Source: Deroplatys truncata (taxonomy: Eukaryota > Arthropoda > Insecta > Mantodea > Mantidae). From it: a DNA stretch of 64,000 bases. The DNA lies in the NCBI GenBank assembly GCA_030765065.1, contig CM060979.1, positions 110,472,350 to 110,536,349 of the forward strand, written 5' to 3'. Under the pieces are notes generated by a model. That model ran no database searches. It saw only the letters and a program-made list of their open reading frames with translations, and was not told the origin of the DNA. Both the position numbers and the translations under genes were made by a program. Positions 58,459 through 64,000 of this stretch are shown here, piece by piece (position 1 is the stretch's first letter; every line of letters starts with the position of its first letter).

Positions 58459-59365
58459 TGGTTAGGGAAGGTACGTTGAGTGTTATTTTGATGGGAATGT
58501 TGGTTGCTTTGTATGTGGAGGAAATAATGACCAGGAAAGGTGATGTTTCTCGGCTAGCTTTGTCAAGGATGGGTAATTTACATGGAGTGAGGCTCTCATC
58601 TCAGGGAGGGACAGGAGATAAACGAGTCCATTTTTCCTTCACTGGCCTCTTTATATGAAATTCCACACGACATATAAAATAATTACCCTTTCCTTGTTCC
58701 CGACACTTAAGACTTACACGATCCCACGAACAAATTAAACTCGTTATTCCTTATTCCCATTTCCTAACAGCGTTCCCATTAATTTAATTAAATCAGTAGT
58801 TATTGAACACTTCCATATTCTTTGTGATTTACAACGTCGATACTTTTGACAGGGAGCGACTTCCTGACACGACCACGTTTGACACGAAGTATCTATTAAT
58901 GCTACGCACGTCTGAAACTGAGCTCGCGGCCTAGACAAATTTCTAGTGTACACCCATTTTTTATTTTCGTCATGCCCTTACTCCAGTCACATGATTTTTG
59001 GATCCTGTCATTGGCTTCTTCAATAAGTTTTTCTCTGCGCTCATTTGTTTAAATTATTTAGAAGGTACGTCTATCTAGCGTCTTCCATTATCGCGTTATT
59101 TACCCCAGATTAGCCTTTCTGTGTGCCTGACTGAGTTTGGTATTTTTCCCCGTATTGTTCATCTTATTTAACTGGTTTACCCTTTCACATACACAAGCTT
59201 TTGTCTTCCTGTAATGACCCTTTCGCTGGTCGACTGCGTTCAGCGAAATTACACTTCTGTTATCTAACTTCATTTCCGTAACATCTTAGTTATTTGGCGT
59301 TTATTCTTTATAATTCTGTCGTTGTTGCTTTACTTTTTGATTATTTCCCTAGGCGAATATTTCAG
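58459..59365 (-). mobile_element. Old LTR related to family L1
   Basis: Scattered collinear similarity to 10850-12014 in the same orientation: 'ctcatctcagggagg', 'ttggttgctttgtatg', 'gacacgaagtatct', 'acgcacgtctgaaactgagct', 'gtgtgcctgactgag'. It plausibly ends '(t)ttca' at 59365, matching the reversed TGAA start. There is no target duplication, and the boundaries are approximate. Confidence 0.55.
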
Positions 59366-59599
59366 CATCAGTGTTAGCTCTCGAAAGCTTTTAGCTAGTT
59401 TATAACTATTGGCGGGTGCTAACACTTGAATATCTCAAATTTTCCTAGTGTGTCCGCTTATATGTTTAACATTACAAACGTTTATAACTTAAGTTGTATC
59501 ATATTCCGAAAAAAAATATTTTATATTTGATTAGTAGGTCTCTTGCAATTTATGAACATTGCTTACAAACAAAGACAACACTGATCACATGATTAGAAA

Positions 59600-59700
59600 G
59601 TGTAAATGTGGCGATGTGGAGTCCACAATAAAAAGTTGTATTCTTGGACTGGAAATTCGAGTTTGAAAAGCCACCCGTGCAACGTCGGACAGCCAGCTAG
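59600..59700 (+). mobile_element. Helitron-like 3' end
   Basis: 'ccacccgtgcaacgtcggac' leading to 'agccagCTAG' followed by T resembles the 3' terminus of insect Helitrons (GC-rich stretch, CTRR, insertion before T). The stem is weak and no Rep/helicase is present, so this is tentative. Confidence 0.35.
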
Positions 59701-59702
59701 TA

Positions 59703-60365
59703 GTATATATGTATTAAATGGTACAGATTTGTAAATAAGGGAAAACTGCAATATAGCCTATAACTTTCTCAGTGCTAAAGTGCGAGTGTCTTTAATTTGT
59801 ATCCCAATAGATGAACAAAGCGGTAAGGATGTGTTTACTAAGTTTGAAAGTATTAATATAACTCTAAAGCATAGAAGTTTAAAACCTTTGTATACGTAAT
59901 AAACGTTCTCTATAAGGAATTTTAAATATGGTTAGGGATTGTTTTTTAAAAATATTAAGACAGCTCCGCTGGGTGGCTTTTGAGATTATCGTAGACGCCA
60001 GCCACGTACCTAAGCATAAATTTGCAGAAGGGCATAACAAGTTCTACAAGAGAAAGCTAGAGAAGCTAGTTTAAGAGTTTTGTAACAGAGAATCACTTGT
60101 TTATAAAAATCTTGTAAACTTAATTACAAACGCTGTTACTCGCTGGTACAATGTATAATCTTCATTTTAAAACACACAGGACAAAATTGTATAAAAATAA
60201 TTAAGTATAACAGATAGCTTAAAATTGTGCAAACTATTAGATGAACACCAAATGGTGTAACTCCTTGAGCAAATTTAAAACTGAAACTTTCAGATTTCTG
60301 CTGGGAAGAACCAGCATTAGTCGGGAGATAAATATGGCAAATCTTGTGGAATAAATGCGTTATAT
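59703..60365. other. Unannotated AT-rich sequence
   Basis: No recognised repeat or coding domain. Confidence 0.45.
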
Positions 60366-60367
60366 AT

Positions 60368-60500
60368 CACCCCCATGGTGTAGGGGTAGCGTGTTTGACT
60401 CATGTTCTGAAGGCCCAAGGTCTAAAGCTCGTTGGGAAATTATCTGAACAAGGTTGTTTGCAGAGATTTCCTCATCCTAGACTTCATTCACCATCCTATA
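60368..60500 (+). repeat. tRNA-headed SINE (family C), partial
   Basis: Head 'catggtgtaggggtagcgtg' (A-box) and 'aaggtctaaagctcg' (degraded B-box), then 'cttcattcaccatcc', shared with 2903-3115. The CAT triplet in the anticodon position suggests a Met-like ancestor, but stems do not pair fully. Confidence 0.65.
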
Positions 60501-62407
60501 CAAAACATTAGAATTAGCGGAGAAAACGATCTCAACCTAACAATTGTATACTTTTTGTGTGAGGCGTCTTTTTCGTGTTTCATATCTTTTGTTATATACC
60601 TATAAACATTTATCTGACTTCAAGTTCTTTAGTGTATTTATTAACTTGATGCATAAGTTCGTAGCATTTGGGAGCTTTTTTTTCCCCGTCATCACTATAC
60701 TGCATTGCTAGGGTATTGTTTACTGTTTGTGATCTGTCGTTCGTTATTTTGGGATATTGTGCTTGTATGAGGGTTCATCTTGGGAAATAGAGACTATTTC
60801 TTGCCTGATATCACTTTTTTAAGTTCCTTAAATGTATGAGGGTTTCTTATCCCATTATATCTGGCTTCCCTTTTGTAAGTACTCACCTTCATACACTTTA
60901 CATTTTATCCAGGACTCTGTAGATCTACCATTTATAAGGACATTTTTCGCTCAGTATATTTTCTATGTGGAGAACACAAACTTAGAGGTTCCTTTAAAAT
61001 TGCTTTTTAAATAATACTGTGTGTTTTCACAAACTAACTGTAAATATTATGAAACACTTGTCCAAGATTTATACGGATTATGAAAAATGCAATAAAACAT
61101 TAATAACATATTTTATACTAATTGCACGGGTAAAGTTTAATAATTTGCCAACAACTGTTCAAGGAAACCCGACAAGAGCTGCAGCCAAATTGAGTGACAC
61201 GAAAGTCCCACTTATGCGCAAAACCTAAGGCGCGAGTAGCGGGAGCTACGCTGCCAAGGGCTGAACCAATAACTGCTCTACTACGAGCAATAAAACCAGG
61301 AATGTATAGTATTTCGTAATATAAATGAGATGTTTCGCAAGCTATTGTTTCTATATTATGAGACAATCTTCAATGGCGGGCGCACCCAGCAGAACGCGTT
61401 ACAAATTATCTGACCGTTACAGATAAGTTTAAATGCTAGAATTCACAGCTAAGCAATCCTCTAATTTCATTAACAAGATTTATCATTAATTTGCTATAAG
61501 TTTCCACGAATCGCCGGATTCGCATGGTTTTTTCTAAGGTGTTGGGTTTGAAACACGTGCATTCAGCTTCCTCGTGCTTCTTGAGAAGCAGTCTGGTAAT
61601 CAAGAAAGGGCGAGGTAAAGTTGTAGAGCTGTTATCGCTGTGACCATGTACTCAGGATTGTCAGCTATTGAGACAGCTAATTCGGGCAGGACCACCGAAT
61701 GGAAGAGATGTTATAAAATAAAGTCCGGTATGTACTATATCGACATTCCAACATTTTCTCCCGTGCATCAGGATCAAGGCGTATATTGTTGATTGCACAA
61801 TATGCTTGTCCCTCTCTGCATTCACAGAAGATCAACAGGAGGCATGTAAACTTCGGCAGAGCTGCAGGTTTATCGGAAAATATAAACGAGGCATATTCAA
61901 GGCACACAGAAATACATGCTAACTTTCTGTGAGGAGGAGTATCACTTATTTATACTTCACAGCATTATTTATAAATAGAACCGAACTCAATTCACATATG
62001 TTGACTAATGAAAGAAAAGTGCAAATTATACTGTACTGTGTGAAAATAGGAGCTTAAACAGGAACAAAATCTACGTAGATATCTACAAGAGTTATAACAG
62101 AGTTATTTGAGAGTTCCCTCCCCCCTCCCATTTCTAAAACAATGATTTAACACATGAATTTAAAATGTCTCTTGTATATACTCCCTGCAACTAGCAAAAG
62201 ATTTCCAGTTCACAGTTCTTTAGTGTCGAGTATAAAACTGGAACGTTTTATACAATCGTTCCACATTTAGATATATACATGACAAAATTAACTCCCCGCG
62301 ATACTCAGGAAACTAAAACACACCAAAACATACAGTGCCTTAAATATGCCTGCTAATCTGTGGGTTAACAAGAAGTAGTTAATCAAACTTACAGTGCGTT
62401 CGTTATA
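60501..62407. other. Unannotated AT-rich sequence
   Basis: 1.9 kb. Short frames (82 codons minus at 61118-61366, 76 minus at 61677-61907) are not recognised. No repeat shared with the rest of the window. Confidence 0.45.
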
Positions 62408-63252
62408 TTGCCGGGCCGCGGATCGCGTATGCGTGCTCTGCGCACTATTACACTAGGGCGTTTTCCGTTCCAAAAATCTCGCATTACATATTTCTGAGTG
62501 ATAGTAACTTGCTCTAATAACTTGTACTAACCTTGTTATAAGTTGTGGTGAAAGTGGATTCATCTGCATTAAGACATTCCTAGCACGTTAGGATAAAATT
62601 TACATTCACACGTTTTTCATCGTCACGAAGGTTGTGATTCATGAATTACAATAGTCGCTTTAGGGTTAAAATTTTAAACTTTAGCAGCTCTATGAACGGA
62701 GGTTTTAGAAACAACCACTTGTTGTGCAACACGTACAGCTTTTTTGGTGAGCGTTCGTATGATGCACAAATTTCTTAAATTTTCTCCTCCGTTAAAACAT
62801 TTCTTTTTCACTTCTTAGGTTTAGCATTTAGCGATTCCATTGTTTTAAAACTATTAACCAGACATCTAACAGTTTCTCTATCTGGAACTGTAATGCAGGA
62901 AATTTCTCCTGAAATCGTCTATACCTACACCTGTCTGTACAATTCGTTTTTTGTATATGTATAGCACATAAAAATTCTTTGTTCAATCGTGAATTTTTCG
63001 GTAGGCATTTCAGTGGACTAATAAGAATAATTTAATGTAATTCACACAGAACACAGATATCTTGAATAAACTTTAACTTCTAAGATGCACAATGAACAAA
63101 CACTAGTCTTTACAGCTCGAACTGGCACAGTGTAACATAGCTGATAAACGTAGCCTTGAGCAGATCATTCACCACTAGTACGCTAGCGGAAATATACCGA
63201 GGTCACTGCAGTGAAAGGGAACTACGCATATACGCGATCTGTGGCCCGGCTA
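62408..63252 (-). mobile_element. Tc1/mariner-like element, internally deleted
   Basis: Inverted ends: left 'gccgggccgcggatcgcgta', right (reversed) 'gccgggccacagatcgcgta', with TA-rich flanks (TATATT left, TATA right). The minus strand holds the N-terminal third of a transposase: start codon at 63008-63006, MPTEKFTIEQRILCAIHIQ, EKFPALQ, a helix ending LLDVWLIV, then RRKFKKFVHHTNAHQK-type helix-turn-helix pieces in shifted frames and an R-D-D-E-K-R-V-like block (about 62610). The catalytic two thirds are absent, so it cannot move itself. Confidence 0.8.
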
Positions 63253-63296
63253 TAAATCGCACGCATGGTACTTAGAAATTCTGGATTAATACGAAA

Positions 63297-63440
63297 TCGA
63301 TATTAGTATTATAAAGAGAGAAAAATTGTGCCTGTGTGTGTGGGTGGGTGGTGGGCGTGTGTAAATTGTATAACGCAATCTAAAAAACCATTCAACTGAT
63401 TTTGATAATTATTTCATCATTGAAAAGCCAATTCTTTCTG
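63297..63440 (+). mobile_element. Helitron-like 5' end
   Basis: Starts TCGATATTAGTATTATAAAG, and after a G/T-rich stretch has 'accattcaactgattttgat', 'aattatttcatcattg' and 'aaaagcc'. This layout (TC start, TATTATAAAG, then 'CTGAaCcGATTTTGATAAT') is that of 5' ends of many insect Helitrons. No 3' end follows within the window because a SINE lies next to it. Confidence 0.55.
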
Positions 63441-63465
63441 ACCATCAAATTTCATTTCATAAATT

Positions 63466-63850
63466 ACTTCTTCTTCTTCTTACACTTCTTCAACGGATTA
63501 CCCTCCTCTTTGTATAACTTGCACCCCCAAAGACTTACAAGCCAATGCCTCGGGTCAGTAGCCTGTCAAGGAGCAAGCAAACTCTAGATCATAGCATATC
63601 CAGAATGGGTGATCAGCCCAATGCCTTGTATGGCGGTGAAGAAGAAGAAACTGGAAGGGATGAAAGTAATGAAAGGGATGATCGGAAAATTCATGAATCA
63701 AATTATCTAACCCGCATTTGCGTAGCGACAGAGGAAAACCGCGAAGAAACCTTCGGTCAGATTGGTCAGGCCCGAGGGTTTGAACCCGGGACCTCCCGAA
63801 TGCGTGTCGCACATGTAACCCCGGCGCCACAAAGGATTAAAAAGAATTTA
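63466..63850 (-). repeat. tRNA-headed SINE, minus strand
   Basis: Minus strand: 'tgtggcgccggggttacatg' (A-box-like), 'gcattcgggaggtcccggg' and 'gggttcaaaccctcggg' (B-box and T arm, about 63790-63770), then a body running to a (GAA)n tail at about 63478-63466. The head closely matches those at 28800 and 29777. The 121-codon and 91-codon frames over it are shadows. Confidence 0.8.
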
Positions 63851-63900
63851 CAAAGCCTTATACCTGAATACGAATACATTGGGGTTATAAAAATTCACTA

Positions 63901-64000
63901 CACTATGTGATCAAAAGTATCTGGACACACCCACAAACACACGTTTTTCATCTTAGGTGCATTGTGCTGCCACCTACTGCGTGGTACTCATTATTCGCGA
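63901..64000 (+). mobile_element. Tc1-like element, 5' terminal repeat, runs off window
   Basis: CACTATGTGATCAAAAGTAT followed by 'ctggacac' directly after TA (63899-63900). This is the well-known terminal sequence of a widespread Tc1-family lineage (CACTATGTGATCAAAAGTATCCGGACAC type). The rest of the element lies beyond the window. Confidence 0.85.

Noticed and set aside
60368..60440. Possible tRNA-Met-like gene with CAT in the anticodon position
   Set aside because: The T arm is degraded and the body matches the SINE at 2903, so it is a SINE head.

Overview
The window looks like repeat-rich, gene-poor intergenic (or intronic) DNA from an insect nuclear genome. It is AT-rich, has long microsatellites and no bacterial gene architecture. 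Its recognisable coding remnants are all transposable elements: jockey-like and other insect non-LTR reverse transcriptases, a Ty3/gypsy-type integrase, and several mariner/Tc1/IS630-type transposases. The tRNA-headed SINEs, whose bodies read like 'gggtttttc..tggttttccc', and the jockey C-terminus resemble elements I associate with cockroaches and termites (Blattodea or wider Polyneoptera). That placement is inference. I recognise no host protein-coding exon and no functional tRNA or rRNA gene.

Layout. 0-8 kb: end of a repeat here called family A, a dead gypsy integrase (336-1221), a tRNA-headed SINE, a family A copy split by a solo LTR (3990-5139) and two further LTR-like blocks. 8-15 kb: old family A copy, a dead mariner (10246-12610) split by an inverted copy of the same LTR, and a SINE. 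15-22.3 kb: a minus-strand LINE split by a second solo-LTR family (16261-17206), a plus-strand jockey remnant split by a SINE with 12-bp target duplication, and another minus-strand LINE. 22.9-25.9 kb: three family A copies. 27-30.4 kb: a SINE split by a fold-back element made from two transposase 3' ends, a 75-bp minisatellite and a GC-rich SINE. 31-36.9 kb: two family A copies, a 1.1-kb hAT-like element, the second copy of the second LTR family and a SINE. 38-44.9 kb: SINE, a CpG-rich promoter-like patch (about 43.0-43.3 kb) and an inverted family A copy. 46.7-58.5 kb: a MADF-like non-autonomous transposon, a young jockey fragment, a convergent family A pair, dead transposase and LINE fragments, a pogo-like MITE and a full family A copy. 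58.5-64 kb: an old LTR, Helitron-like ends, SINEs, an internally deleted Tc1/mariner element and the first 100 bp of another Tc1 element that runs off the window.

The parts do not form a pathway. What they record is order of insertion: mariner, LINE, jockey, SINE and family A copies served as targets for later LTRs, SINEs and fold-back elements, and many target-site duplications are still readable. The least explained element is family A. It is about 830-890 bp, has an internal (AC)n tract and matched outward-facing end motifs, and occurs about 13 times here in tandem, inverted and isolated arrangements. I do not recognise it as a named family.
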